Shown: positions 11,817 to 22,489 of the stretch, piece after piece
Layout of the letters: each line of letters starts with the position of its first letter
Position numbering within the stretch: the stretch's first letter is position 1
Origin: Homalodisca vitripennis
Lineage: Eukaryota > Arthropoda > Insecta > Hemiptera > Cicadellidae
Direction: 5' to 3'
DNA: 64,000 nucleotides
Assembly: GCF_021130785.1 (NCBI RefSeq)
Contig: NC_060207.1
Location: 198,412,001-198,476,000 of the forward strand
The notes under the pieces: generated by a model
The model's database searches: none
Told to the model about the DNA's origin: nothing
Seen by the model: the letters and a program-made list of their open reading frames with translations, nothing else
Position numbers and translations under genes: made by a program

Positions 11817-12171
11817 CAGTAGTAGTAAAGTCTATTTTTATTGGTTTTTTTTTTATTTAATCTGTGAAATAGTTTCATTATTTCATAATGGTTATTTATA
11901 AGCAATGAAAATTGATCTCTAGTAATTTAAAATTATTTCCTATAAAACATATAGACTACAGAAAATTCTGCGCAAAACTAACTATTCTAACTAACTTAAT
12001 CGAATTCATCTTGAAAACATAATTTTAATTCATGACATCTTTCTTTAGATGTTTCATATATTTTATTTACTTGCATGCATTTTATGAAGTTATATATCTC
12101 GGTCTAAAACTTAAATTATTTTAGAACCGATTATCAAATTTCTTCTATAAATATTTGTACTTATTGTTACA
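10406..12171. other. AT-rich non-coding stretch
   Basis: No gene or RNA is recognised. The only structured feature is the TA-centred inverted repeat at 11757-11818. Confidence 0.55.
11757..11818. repeat. (TA)n tract inside a short inverted repeat
   Basis: TGTATTTTA at the left and TAAAATACA at the right flank about 46 bp of pure TA, so the whole element is self-complementary. Confidence 0.9.
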
Positions 12172-12221
12172 TTGTTTTACTCAATTAATAAATATGTGTT
12201 CAACCGTAACTGTTTCTTAAG

Positions 12222-12348
12222 AACATTATTGGTCTACGCTAGGCGTCTACTATTGGGGCTAGGAGCCGGGATGATGGGTTCTCCAGCCAGTACGGGAGAG
12301 GTGATAAAACTTCATGTGAGGGGCATGCTGGATGCTGTGGCTTCAGTG
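12222..12348 (+). pseudogene. Exon fragment of a Tret1-like sugar transporter (TM3-TM4 region)
   Basis: The translation contains LLLGLGAGMMGSPAST, then GEV and VRGML. This matches the conserved stretch around transmembrane helices 3-4 of major-facilitator trehalose/sugar transporters: GRxLxGLGAGM, then a GEV(S/T)...LRGML block. These are plasma-membrane facilitators that move trehalose or hexoses. A possible splice acceptor (TTTCTTAAG) precedes the frame. One or two residues expected between PAST and GEV are missing. Similarity fades near 12348, and I see no strong donor. The helices that should follow (TM5-TM8) are not found before the next recognisable piece at 12887, so this looks like part of a broken or misassembled gene. 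The family call is secure, but functionality is doubtful. Confidence 0.75.
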
Positions 12349-12353
12349 GCAAT

Positions 12354-12599
12354 TTATTTTAGAAGTATCCATCCAGTACATACCCAACGGATTTTTCCTT
12401 TAATCGGCTTCATTTCAGCCAATTCATCAACATAACTACTCAAGATAGGGTGTACCGAATCAGCAAAGTCCGCGCTTACCAGATTCAGAACGCGGACTTG
12501 CAAATTAGAAGGAAAGTTGTGGGACTTAATATATTTTGCGCGCAAGACATACACTGTAAGCAACAATAAGCCAACGAAAGACGACACCCAGATAGCCAT
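12354..12599 (-). CDS. Orphan open frame with hydrophobic N-terminus, function unknown
   Basis: An 81-codon frame begins with ATG in a reasonable context. It encodes an N-terminal hydrophobic segment (MAIWVSSFVGLLLLTVYVL), then a charged region, as in a signal anchor or signal peptide. The region is GC-richer than its surroundings. A TATA motif lies about 95 bp upstream on the same strand. A CTG|GTAAGC donor-like site occurs near 12473, so the true exon might end there. Two other frames on this strand are also partly open, and another ATG lies between the TATA motif and this start. I do not recognise the protein. It lies opposite the transporter fragments, within what should be transporter intron or coding sequence. 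Confidence 0.25.
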   Translation of the reverse strand: MAIWVSSFVGLLLLTVYVLRAKYIKSHNFPSNLQVRVLNLVSADFADSVHPILSSYVDELAEMKPIKGKIRWVCTGWILLK

Positions 12600-12690
12600 A
12601 TTTTATCCCATGGCAACTCAGCTCCTTCGCCATTCTTGCAGTATACTCGTACTTCACTCTTCTTCGACATTTTTGGAGACAACCTACCAA

Positions 12691-12696
12691 TTTATA
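12691..12696 (-). promoter_or_regulatory. Possible TATA box for the minus-strand frame
   Basis: Read on the minus strand, GGGGTATAAATT is a good TATA match. It would place a transcription start near 12663 and give a short 5' leader before the ATG at 12599. In AT-rich DNA such matches also occur by chance. Confidence 0.2.
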
Positions 12697-12886
12697 CCCC
12701 GTTTTAAATAGTACAGGTATATGAACAAGTACGCAGCTAAATTATACTGGGTTGGGTGCGTCTTGACTTAACTGTGTATCGTACATTCAGAGTATGCTCT
12801 GGAGTGTCCATAATTATTTTTGGCTTCGTTATGTACAAGTCATACCAGTATACAACACTTGGTATAGAGAAAAGATAGCCACCTAG

Positions 12887-13207
12887 TTCAAAGTGGTAAA
12901 CCTGTTTGTCTTCAATGCTGCCCCCACTATTGGATACCTGGTTGTGCCCAGGGTCATAATCGAGAACTCTACAAGCTCCGAGGTATTATGGGTGGATTAA
13001 CCACTTTTGTTGGTCAATTTTGTGTGTTCATCATTGTGAAAACCTTCTTCAAATCAGTAATTACGTATGAAACTTTCCTGATTTACAGTAAACGTGTCCC
13101 TACTAGGTACTATCATCTTCTTCCTGTATCTTCCAAACACGCAGGGTCGCAACCTGCAAGAGATCGAGGACTATTTTAGTGAGCACGGAACAATTGATTG
13201 CATTTAA
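12887..13207 (+). pseudogene. 3' coding exon of a Tret1-like sugar transporter, copy A (two frameshifts)
   Basis: The exon encodes TM10 to the C-terminus of a major-facilitator sugar transporter. It starts after an acceptor-like CCACCTAG with FVFNAAPTIGYLVVPRVII. It continues through an ELY...RGIMGGLTTFVGQF helix and ends with GRNLQEIEDYFSEHG and a stop. In the family this last part is the (P/K)TQGRxLQEIE motif that closes helix 12. Two one-base changes break the frame. One is a missing base near 12963, where the family has Ala-Glu-Leu-Tyr. The other is an extra A near 13092 (AGTAAACG; copy B reads AGTAACG). Both look like homopolymer or single-base sequencing errors as much as real mutations. 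The exon would complete a transporter whose middle exons are absent from this window. Confidence 0.75.
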
Positions 13208-15204
13208 CACATTGACTCTTTCAATTAACACATTGTTGCTTACATTGCAACTTTAGAGACAAACAACATTTTCGTAATTTTAGAGAACAGTGGGAGGTAG
13301 AACGGAGAATGTTTTCTGAAAAGGAATGGGTCTATGTCAACCAGTGACACTAAGAATCTGCATGAAAATTGTTGTTTTAAACCACTTTCTTCCTTTATTG
13401 TTCAGCAAATTATTGATTTAACAGACTTTGTTTCACTTCTTAAAGATATGATTCAAATCTAAAATCATAGCCACTGAATGGGTATACTTAGGCACTCTGG
13501 TATGCACGTAACACAAAACTCTATGTACAAAACACAGACAAACAAACAAGCGTTGCAAACGTGATTACTCGTCGACCCTCAGTCTCCAGTAGTCTCTGAG
13601 GGTCCTTATTGATGTTCTGCCCATCAATATGGGTCTATGTATTCTACACACCGAGCTTCTCATTGGTCAAACTATCTAATAATAAGCTTTGAAAATTGGT
13701 TTATGTATCAATACAAGTTTATATTGATGAACTACAATTACTTTAGGAATATCACTAGTACCACAAAATTTATTAGTCAAGAACATTAAAAGAATAGTGC
13801 TAGACACGGTACATGTAAAGCCAAACATTGAAATTTTCTGAAAGTTTTAGTATTTCAACACAAAAACCTTCCCGGTTGCATCATCTCCTTTCCTTGATTG
13901 ACTGTTCGTTAAACAAGTTTCTAAGATATAATTAATATCTTAGGAACTAGAGCCTTTCAAACGACCATGGTGGCACTTAATTAATATAGCCGTCTTGCTT
14001 CCTCATGCATATGAGAGTAGTAGTATACATTACTACCAAGGAAATAACTTGCTAATGCAAGTAAAATTTCGGCTAAGCAAGCAATAACTTTTAGTGGACT
14101 GGATTATTTATCACACCTACGCTGATATCTTTAAAATAAAGATTAATGGGAAGGGTAATAATTTTTTACACCTTTAAATTAAGTTGTACGATTAAGTAAT
14201 TTCTATTGTTTTTTGCAATGAGCCTGATCTGACAAATACCAGCGATCTGAGTTACATCTGATCCAAGCTACCATAACAGTTCTAATAAGAATTTTATTAA
14301 ATGGTACTTAGTAAACAAGAGATATATTTGAACGCTGACTGGAAGCAACTAATAGTAAATTTGTTCAATCGTGAATGACCGGTACTTTATATACAACAGT
14401 CCATTAAATAAACCACTAAACGTGTGTTAATGTGAATATGTAGTCGATACAAATAAGACTATGCTTAAAATTGGTTTAGTTTAAAATCTGTTACGTTATC
14501 CGTATAGTTATGATAGGACAATACAGATTTTGCCATTGTTAACAATGATTTGTCTGGAGCTTTCAAGATTGGATATCACAGAACAAAAACTCAAAAACAT
14601 TTGTGACAGGCAGAGTGTAGGGTACTGACGTACATGGCGACGCAGTACTTGCACTACAGCGGCCACCTCTACCCACAGCGCGGCGTTTTTCCTGCTTAAC
14701 CATTTACCGGACTGGATTTTAGCATGTGCCTGCATTTCTGTGGATACCGTTTTCCACGCTCTAGAGCGTCTCGTTAGGAGTTACCTATATTTGATCCACA
14801 CATATTTTAAGTTAGTAACACAGCTCTTAGAATTTATAAATGATTGTCTTGTTACAAATGATGTAATGTTACTAATTAACGGTTTAACTGGGCATGCTCA
14901 TTCTTTAAATAAAAAAAAGTAATAAAGCTTTTATGAATTTGAATTAGATGACATAATTTTAAAACTGATAATAGAAGCGCCAACAAATTAATAAAAAATG
15001 TTGTATTGAGAAAGGGTGTTGGTTTGAAAGAAGTTCAAGTAAGCTTTCCTGTGGCCAGTTTTATACTTTTAAGTAGTATAAAGATCTTGAAACTGTTTAT
15101 TTGGCTAAATTGGTTTGTTAATTAAAACTATCTGACTATTTTGTGATACATAAAAGTATTTAACCTAGCTTGTTTATCCCTCCCTACAGTAATTGTTCTT
15201 TTTT
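12963..15204. repeat. Tandem duplication around the transporter 3' exon, unit A
   Basis: This 2.24-kb unit starts inside the transporter 3' exon (AGAACTCTACAAGC) and runs through the 3' flank to a T-rich sequence ending TTTTTGGAAC. It is repeated immediately downstream at 15205-17921. AATAAA signals occur near 14909-14925 in its distal part. Most differences from unit B are one-base indels, often in short homopolymers. Confidence 0.9.
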
Positions 15205-15454
15205 TGGAACAGAACTTTACAAGCTCCGAGGTATTATGGGTGGATTAACCACTTTTGTTGGTCAATTTTGTGTGTTCATCATTGTGAAAACCTTCTTCAA
15301 ATCAGTAATTACGTATGAAACTTTCCTGATTTACAGTAACGTGTCCCTACTAGGTACTATCATCTTCTTCCTGTACCTTCCAAAAACGCAGGGTCGCAAC
15401 CTGCAAGAGATCGAGGACTATTTTAGTGAGCACGGAACAATTGATTGCATTTAA
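15205..15454 (+). pseudogene. Duplicated 3' exon fragment of the sugar transporter, copy B (frame intact)
   Basis: This copy starts mid-exon (AACTTTACAAGC) and keeps an open frame to the stop, from ELYKLRGIMGGLTTF through KTQGRNLQEIEDYF to DCI. It lacks the start of the exon that copy A has (TM10), so it cannot by itself encode a transporter. The junction happens to read TTCTTTTTTTGGAACAG, a good polypyrimidine and AG acceptor. It could therefore be spliced as an alternative last exon onto an upstream transcript. It is most likely a by-product of the tandem duplication or an assembly artefact. The frame being intact here but broken in copy A favours sequence errors in copy A. Confidence 0.7.
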
Positions 15455-16846
15455 CACATTGACTCTTTCAATTAACACATTGTTGCTTATATGCAACTTT
15501 AGAGACAAATATTTTCGTAACTTTAGAGAACAGTGGGAGGTAGAACGGAGAATTTTCTAAAAAGGAATGGGTCTATGTCAACCAGTGACACTAAGAATCT
15601 GCATGAAAATTGTTGTTTAAACCACTTTTTTCCTTATTGTTCAGCCAATTATTGATTTAACAGACTTTGTTTCACTTCTTAAAGATATGTTATAATGGTA
15701 TGATTCGAATCTAAAATCATAGCCACTGAATGGGTATACTTAGGCACTCTGGTATGCACGTAACACAAACTCTATGTACAAACACAGACAAACAAACAAG
15801 CGTTGCAAACGTGATTACTCGTCGACCCTCAGTCTCCAGTAGTCTCTGAGGGCCCTTATTGATGTTCTGCCCATCAATATGGGTCTATGTATTCTACACA
15901 GCTTCTCATTGGTCAAACTATCTAATAATAAGCTTTGAATATTGGGTTTATGTATCAATACAAGTTTATATTGATGAACTACAATTACTTTCGGAATATC
16001 ACTATCCACAAAATTTATTAGTCAAGAACTTAAAAGAATAGTGCTAGACACGGTACATTTAATGCCAACATTGAAATTTTCTGAGTTTTAGTATTTCAAC
16101 TCCAAACCTTCCCGGTTGCGTCATCTCCTTTCCTTGATTGACTGTTCGTAAAACAAGTTTCTAAGATATAATTAATATCTTGGGAACTAGAGCCTTCAAA
16201 CGACCATGGTGGCACTTAATTAATATAGCCGACTTGCTTCCTCATGCATATGAGAGTAGTAGTATACATTACTACCAAGGAAATAACTTTGCTAATACAA
16301 GTACAATTTCGGCTAAGCAAGCAATAACTTTTAGTGGACTGGATTATTTATCACACCTACGCTGAATATCTTTAAAATAAAGATTAATGGGAAGGGTAAT
16401 AATTTTTTACACCATTAAGTTAAGTTGTACGATTAAGTAATTCTATTGTTTTTTGCAATGAGCCTGATCTGACAAATACCAAGCTGATCTGAGTTACATC
16501 TGATACCAAGCTACCATAACAGTTCTAATAAGAATTTTATTAAATGGTACTTAGTAAACAAGAGATATATTTGAACGCTGACTGGAAGCAACTAAGGGAT
16601 AGTAAATTTGTTCATTCTATAGTGAATGACGGTACTTAATATAAACCAGTCATTAAATAAACCACTAAACGTGTTAATGTGAATATGTAGTCGAAACAAA
16701 ACTATGCTTAAAATTGGTTTAGTTTAAAATCTGTTACGCTATCCGTATAGTTATGATAGGACAATACAGATTTTGCCATTGTTAACAATGATTTGTCTGG
16801 GAGGCTTTCAAGATTGGATATCACTGAACAAAACTCAAAAACATTT

Positions 16847-17305
16847 AAATTGTGAAGCCATTATTGGGGACTCGACAGGTTGGTCTTGAACTTGTATCGT
16901 TGTGGGTCCCTATGTAAGAATACGGGTTCAAAATATTTGAAAAATTAAAATAAAATGTCCCTCCTAATAATGGGAGAAAGTATTGACAAAATATATTTTA
17001 CAGATACGGACAGACAGCTGATCATCTAGTCGTCGACTGCAATAGCTGACTACAATTTCTTTTGATTGAAACTCTTACAATTTCTTGATTGCTCTGTATG
17101 GGGTCAATCAGTAGCGTCGGTAATGATGCAATGAAGACTGGGAAGGAGTGGTATTTAATGCTCCGGTTCGCGATTTTGTGGCATTTTCCCAGTATTTGGG
17201 CGTATTGTTTTGTTTTATTTCCATTTTTGTCAAATAACCTTTAACTAATGATGTGTACGGGTCAAATAATTGTAACTAACCTAGCAAAGTAACCGTGCAG
17301 TTACA
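16847..17305. other. 459-bp segment present only in duplication unit B
   Basis: Unit A passes directly from AAAAACATTT to GTGACAGGCAG, while unit B has 459 extra bases at that point. The segment is GC-richer than its neighbours and contains GGACAGACAGCTGATC. I see no open frame, terminal inverted repeats or target-site duplication. It could be an insertion in B or a deletion in A. Confidence 0.8.
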
Positions 17306-17921
17306 GTGACAGGCAGAGTGTAGGAGTACTGACGTCCATGGCGAAGCAGTACTTGCACTACAGCGGCAACATCTACCCACAGCGCGGCGTTTTTCCTGCT
17401 TAACCATTTACCGGACTGGATTTTAGCATGTGCCTGCATTTCTGTGGATACCGTTTCCACGCTCTAGAGCATCTCGTTAGGAGTTACCTATATTGAACCA
17501 CACATATTTTAAGTTAGAATTTTTAAGTTAGTACAGCTCTTAGAATTTATAAATGATTGTCTTGTTACAAATGATGTAATGTTACTAATTAACGGTTAAC
17601 TGGGCATAGCTCATTTTTTAAATAAAAAAGTAATAAAGCTTTTATGAATTTGAATTAGAATGACATAATTTTAAAACTGATAATAGAAGCGCAACAAATT
17701 AATAAAAAATGTTGTATTGAGAAAGGGTGTTGGTTGAAAGAAGTTCAAGTAAGCTTTCCTGTGGCCAGTTATACTTTTAAGTAGTATAAAGATCTTGAAC
17801 TGTTTATTTGGCTAATTGGTTTGTTAATTAAAACTATCTGACTATTTTGTGATACATAAAAGTATTTAACCTAGCTTGTTTGGAAATCCCTCGGTACAGT
17901 ATTGTTCTTTTTTTGGAACAC

Positions 17922-18437
17922 ATAAACAATAATGAATGTCCGGAATCCCATTATCCTTTAAAAAGACACCATCTTAATTTTTCTACAGTTAGGTAATCTT
18001 TAACTGCATATAATCGACTCCCAACGGTTTAGTTATACGAACATTACTTGTACGAAAATATATACTTTGAAACCAATCATGTTTAACCTGTTTAATATCT
18101 CTAACGTAATTAGGGCTATACAGTCTAATGGACAAAATAATAATTCTAACAAAACTATTAATTTTTTCTTGCAAATATTATAATGGTAATAAAATTTATT
18201 TTTTTCTTTACTAGAATTCGTATTGTCCATTAAAGTGTTATAAACAGTTAATTTCTATTACAATGTTACTTGAAATAATTGCAGGTTAAAGCTTATTTTC
18301 TTTTAGTTGTTGCAGCTTAAAAAAATGATGACGTTATCCGAAGTACGTAATTGAGATTAATCTTTACCTTCTTATATGGAAAACGCTATGAAGCTTAAAA
18401 CTATGATTTAAGTAATCCTCCACTGTCATATGGAATT
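17922..18437. other. Non-coding stretch between duplication and island C
   Basis: The sequence is AT-rich with two overlapping short minus-strand frames of about 60 codons that resemble nothing known. No other feature is supported. Confidence 0.5.
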
Positions 18438-18532
18438 GCATCGTCAGATTTAAGAGCATCATGAATAACTGAGAACCGGGTCATCAATAATACAACAGCC
18501 GACTGAAATCCATCTGTCACTTGTTCACTAAG
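18438..18532 (-). promoter_or_regulatory. Conserved non-coding island, inverted copy C
   Basis: On the minus strand this reads CTTAGTGAAC..., GTGACAGATGGATTTCAG, CGGCTGTTGTATTATTGATG and TTATTCATGATGCTC. It is collinear with the islands at 20741-20870 and 53848-53995. The core of about 35 bp differs at only about two positions. No open frame is shared among the three. It could be a regulatory element or part of an old repeat. Confidence 0.55.
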
Positions 18533-20164
18533 AGCTTGAAATTTCAAGTTTGTAGTCTTGCATAATTTATCACTTATCGATGAAATAATAAATTAGCATA
18601 ATGCAACTCACTTTCAACTTTGCACTATCTGATTATGAAGAGCCTTTAGTAAATAAGGTACATTAAAATTTGATATGGAAAAGTAGAGTTAACCTCAGAA
18701 TATATTATAATTCTTGTAGGCTGTTTACCATTGTTAGTACATGTATAAGTGAACATGTAAAACGCAAGATATGTTGAGTAAGGAAGTGGGTGAGCTGTGA
18801 GCCACCCTTACACTATTCAGTAATACCAATCAATGGCCTACATATAGAGATTCATATTAGCTTTTTACTCTACAGGTGACCACGTTCAACAGTTACCTAG
18901 CATACATACTAACTGTAGTTAGATTTAGTCATCAGAAACTGAAAAAGAGAGATTTTGATAAACGCTAGGCAAGTTGTAAAATGTTCACAACTATTGATAA
19001 TCTTAATTCTACATCGTCAAAATACCGCCCATTGTACTGAATCAGGCTAGAAACATCCTAGCCACAAACAAAACAGTCGTCATTTTTATTTTACGATCTT
19101 TCCAGAGTGATTCTTAATACCTCAACTCTGTTTTACAACTTATATGAGCCATTTTTCAATAGTAACAGCCCAGATAATTCTCACTGTTCACTGTAATTCC
19201 TGTAATACTTGTCCAAAGTCAAATTATAATTGAAATTCGAAAGATCCAGAATTACAGAAACACAGATTTTTGTGGTTCGTTGATTTAGTACGTACGTGTA
19301 AAGAATAGATCAAAGAAAATTTCTCGTTTTATTAAGTTCACAAATTATGTAAGGAGAAAAGAATCTAACTATGGCATCACGAGGTTCAGGGTAACGCAGC
19401 GGAAATGTCCACCTGTTTTTGTTCCAGCTAAATTATTTATCTCGTTATGAATGGACCCTTGACTACATCAATACTTCTTAACGCTATATTTGCTATGAAT
19501 TGATTACTCAACATCATTTTGTAGGACTGAAAGTTAAGTATAGACTGTATTTTTATGATAATAACCATTTTAAAACCGTTTTAAATGGGAGTCTTTATGT
19601 ATTAGTTATTTTACTTCTATTTTAAATTTTGAAAAAAACTAATACAACTACGTTATTTTTCATCACAATTTATTATACTTGGTTAAAACCATCTTTTTTA
19701 GGTATCAAAAAAAGTTGAACGATTGCATAAAATCATTAAATATAAATAATATATATAAAAAGGAAACACGCGAGTTTAAAACTCTTAGGTGGTAAAGAAG
19801 TTCGGTAAACTTACTAAATATTGCTTTTATGATATTTATTTCATTGATTTATTTTTATTTCCAAATTACAGAACTCATCACCTTTGCTATTGCGAATAAC
19901 GTATGAGAATGCTAACATTTTTCACTATATAGTATATATATATAAATTGTCCGATCATTTTTAAACTTTAGAATTGGTTGTAACAATTTGGTCATACTTA
20001 AAAAGTAACAAATGAATTGATAAATTGCATCTTATGATGTAAATTATACTTCAATAATTATTATATAATTTCTTTGAGTACTGCTACATTATAACAGTTC
20101 CATCTTAACTATATGATAACAGTTAATACCACATCATGATTTATGAAATAGCCTATATAACACC

Positions 20165-20697
20165 CACAATGAAAATGTGAGTATTATTTTCAATGTATTT
20201 TATTGAGCGTACTATTAAAATTATGTTTCTGAAACATCAGGTTGTGTGCTCTGGGTAGTACCTTATCAATTGTTACTGTCACTTACTACACAAAGAGTCT
20301 GGCAGCGTCCATACCACAATGAAAATGTGAGTATTATTTTCAATGTAGGTTATTGAGCGTACTATTTAAATTATGTTTCTGAAACATCAGGTTGTGTGCT
20401 CTGGGTAGTACCTTATCAATTGTTACTGTCACTTACTACACAAAGAGTCTGGCAGCGTCCATATCACAATGAAAATGTGAGTATTATTTTCAATGTAGGT
20501 TATTGAGCGTACTATTTAAATTATTTTTCTGAAACATCAGGTCGTGTGCTCTGGGTAGTACCTTAGCAATTGTTACTGTCACTTACTACACAAAGAGTCT
20601 GGCAGCGTCCATATCACAATGAAAATGTGAGTATTATTTTCAAAGTAGGTTATTGAGCGTACTATTAAAATTATGTTTCTGAAACATCAGTTTGTGT
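20165..20697. repeat. 150-bp tandem array, 3.5 copies
   Basis: CACAATGAAAATGTGAGTAT begins units at 20165, 20315, 20465 and 20615, an exact 150-bp period. Three full units and a partial fourth of about 83 bp differ at only a few bases, so the array is young. The paralogous block B has a single diverged copy of the unit at 52385-52572. Confidence 0.95.
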
Positions 20698-20740
20698 GAC
20701 ATAGAATAAGAATGCCCAGTATGCTCGCAATGTTTTTAAT

Positions 20741-20870
20741 ACTTAGTGAAAGATAACAGATGGATCTCAGACGGCTGTTGTATTATTGATGACAGATTGT
20801 ACCGTGGTAATAAATTATTCATGAAGCTCTAAGTACGTCGATACAAACCTGCCTATCTAGATAAGAAGTA
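20741..20870 (+). promoter_or_regulatory. Conserved non-coding island 1, block A copy
   Basis: The segment with ACAGATGGATCTCAGACGGC, TGTTGTATTATTGATGAC and TTATTCATGAAGCTCTAAGT is about 94% identical to 53869-53995 over some 105 bp. The flanking DNA has diverged much more. An inverted relative lies at 18438-18532. There is no shared open frame and no obvious RNA hairpin. A cis-regulatory element is my best guess, and a fragment of an old repeat is the alternative. Confidence 0.55.
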
Positions 20871-22009
20871 CAAGGGTTCAATGTTAAGTACCTAAATGTA
20901 GAACAGATTTGAATTTTAATGAGACATACCAACGTATCCAAATGACCTTACACGCCTGTCAACATTCCATTCAACATTGAAATAAATAAATGCCAAGTTA
21001 TATTTCTAATGTTTTTCAATTCTTAAATACATTTCTATTGAATGCTACACAGGATAATTTCAGTACATACATCTAAACGTTAAGAGAAGCATTTTTCCTT
21101 TTAAAAGTATTATAATTATTGCTAAAAAAAACTGGAAAATTTATGATGGTAACAAAATTAAACCGATCATACTATCCCTACTGATTCTTCTTTGTTAAAC
21201 CTACAACCACACTTACCTTAAAGTTTTACATAAATACAGTCTCTATGAGATTGAGTGCTAAACATGTTTTCTCTTCTATGGTATTTTTTTCATCAAAGTT
21301 GATTTAAAAATCAATATACTATGTTTCTATGATCTCCAAATTTAAACATCAATCAAATTTACCTTTGGGGTAATGGATAATACCAGACATTGTATTAATG
21401 CAGTATTTCATATGTTATATAATTGATCTAGTTTTGGAAACTTGTAAGCTAGTGATCTCTCTTTTTATTCAACCATCACTATTGGATTGAAAATTAACTT
21501 TAACCGTAAACCTATTATAGCACCCTAGTACTATAACAATAATAGTTTAACAGTTAATAGTGTAGTTAGCGTAGTGTAGCCATATGGACGCAGTAGTATG
21601 CACAGTCTTGCACATAATTGCGGTTTCCAAATGCAATAAACCCTAAAATAAAAGTAATTTTACTTTTCTTTATACACATAAAAACTTAAAAAACTCATAC
21701 AGGAAGACAGACGTTGAAAAAAAGAGATAGATCATTAAACGCATTTAGTTTTTAACTTCTCTTGGTTCATGGAACATTAATTAAAGATTGTGTTTAGAAT
21801 TTAATTACACCTTGTATACAATATATAAATAGTGATAACTCAACAAAATTAATAAACGCAGTGAGTTTTTCAAATGAATAATAATATTTCTAAAAAATAT
21901 ATCCTAACTTCTTGTTTGGTGACGGTATTGTCAAAGAATGCAACAGATTTATCAAAGAATCTAGTTTGATTACAGGGCTATTATTTTCAACTGGAACATA
22001 CTTGGGAGG

Positions 22010-22150
22010 AAGTAGAGGCAAAAGAAAATAAAAAACCTTAAAATGGAAAGAGCGGAGTGTTTGCTCTCCAAACACGGATCCCGCACCAGCCTGGATTTCT
22101 CGTCTGAAAGATCTTTCTCTCACTAATTTCCACACCAAATTAGTGCAACG
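22010..22150 (+). promoter_or_regulatory. Conserved non-coding island 2, block A copy
   Basis: The core AAACACGGATCCCGCACCAG, then CTGGATTTCTCGTCTGAAAG and ATCTTTC, is nearly identical to 55310-55370. Small indels at the edges (TTTCTCTCACTA against TTTCCTCTTACTA) argue against conserved coding. A minus-strand 100-codon frame overlaps this copy but is not kept in the partner. Confidence 0.5.
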
Positions 22151-22489
22151 AACACAACTGTGTCTTGAACCATAGGGTTTTTTTAAATACATACAGCTAA
22201 ATACATCTTGCTAGCACATATCAGCATGCGTAATACGTATTCATATGATTTGACTAAAACAAAAACTCTTATCGAGGTAAGGTAATATGGAAGCTTCATT
22301 ACCTTCTAATAAAGCGTTAAATTTTATCTTACATATTAGTATATCATGAGGAAACTGATTAGGGTGAGTAATACTTGGATATAAATATAAATTTTTTTGT
22401 AATTTATTAAATTTAATTTAAATTAAAATATATAAGTTCTCTCAAAGTAGGTGTCACATATTGTACCATTCTACAAGATTATTATACCT

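Larger units (their letters stand above)
15205..17921. repeat. Tandem duplication around the transporter 3' exon, unit B
   Basis: This unit is collinear with 12963-15204 from the exon through the 3' flank and ends at the same TTCTTTTTTTGGAAC motif. Relative to unit A it carries one extra segment at 16847-17305. Small indels are frequent throughout, for example ACACAAACTC against ACACAAAACTC. Confidence 0.9.

Noticed and set aside
14508..14735. 75-codon minus-strand frame in duplication unit A
   Set aside because: Indels disrupt it in unit B, the composition is atypical and no family is recognised; it is probably chance.
20165..20697. CRISPR-like array
   Set aside because: The whole 150-bp unit is repeated in direct tandem without unique spacers; it is a minisatellite in a eukaryotic genome.
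18438..20870. A 2.4-kb transposon bounded by the inverted islands C and 1
   Set aside because: The similar segments do not lie at sharp ends, no target-site duplication is seen, and island 1 has a partner in block B without the inverted mate, so a simple terminal-inverted-repeat transposon is not supported.
20741..20870. snoRNA or microRNA in island 1
   Set aside because: I could not find a proper C/D box pair or a long hairpin in the conserved segment.
21890..22192. 100-codon minus-strand frame over island 2
   Set aside because: Indels in the block B copy break the frame, so conservation there is not at the protein level.
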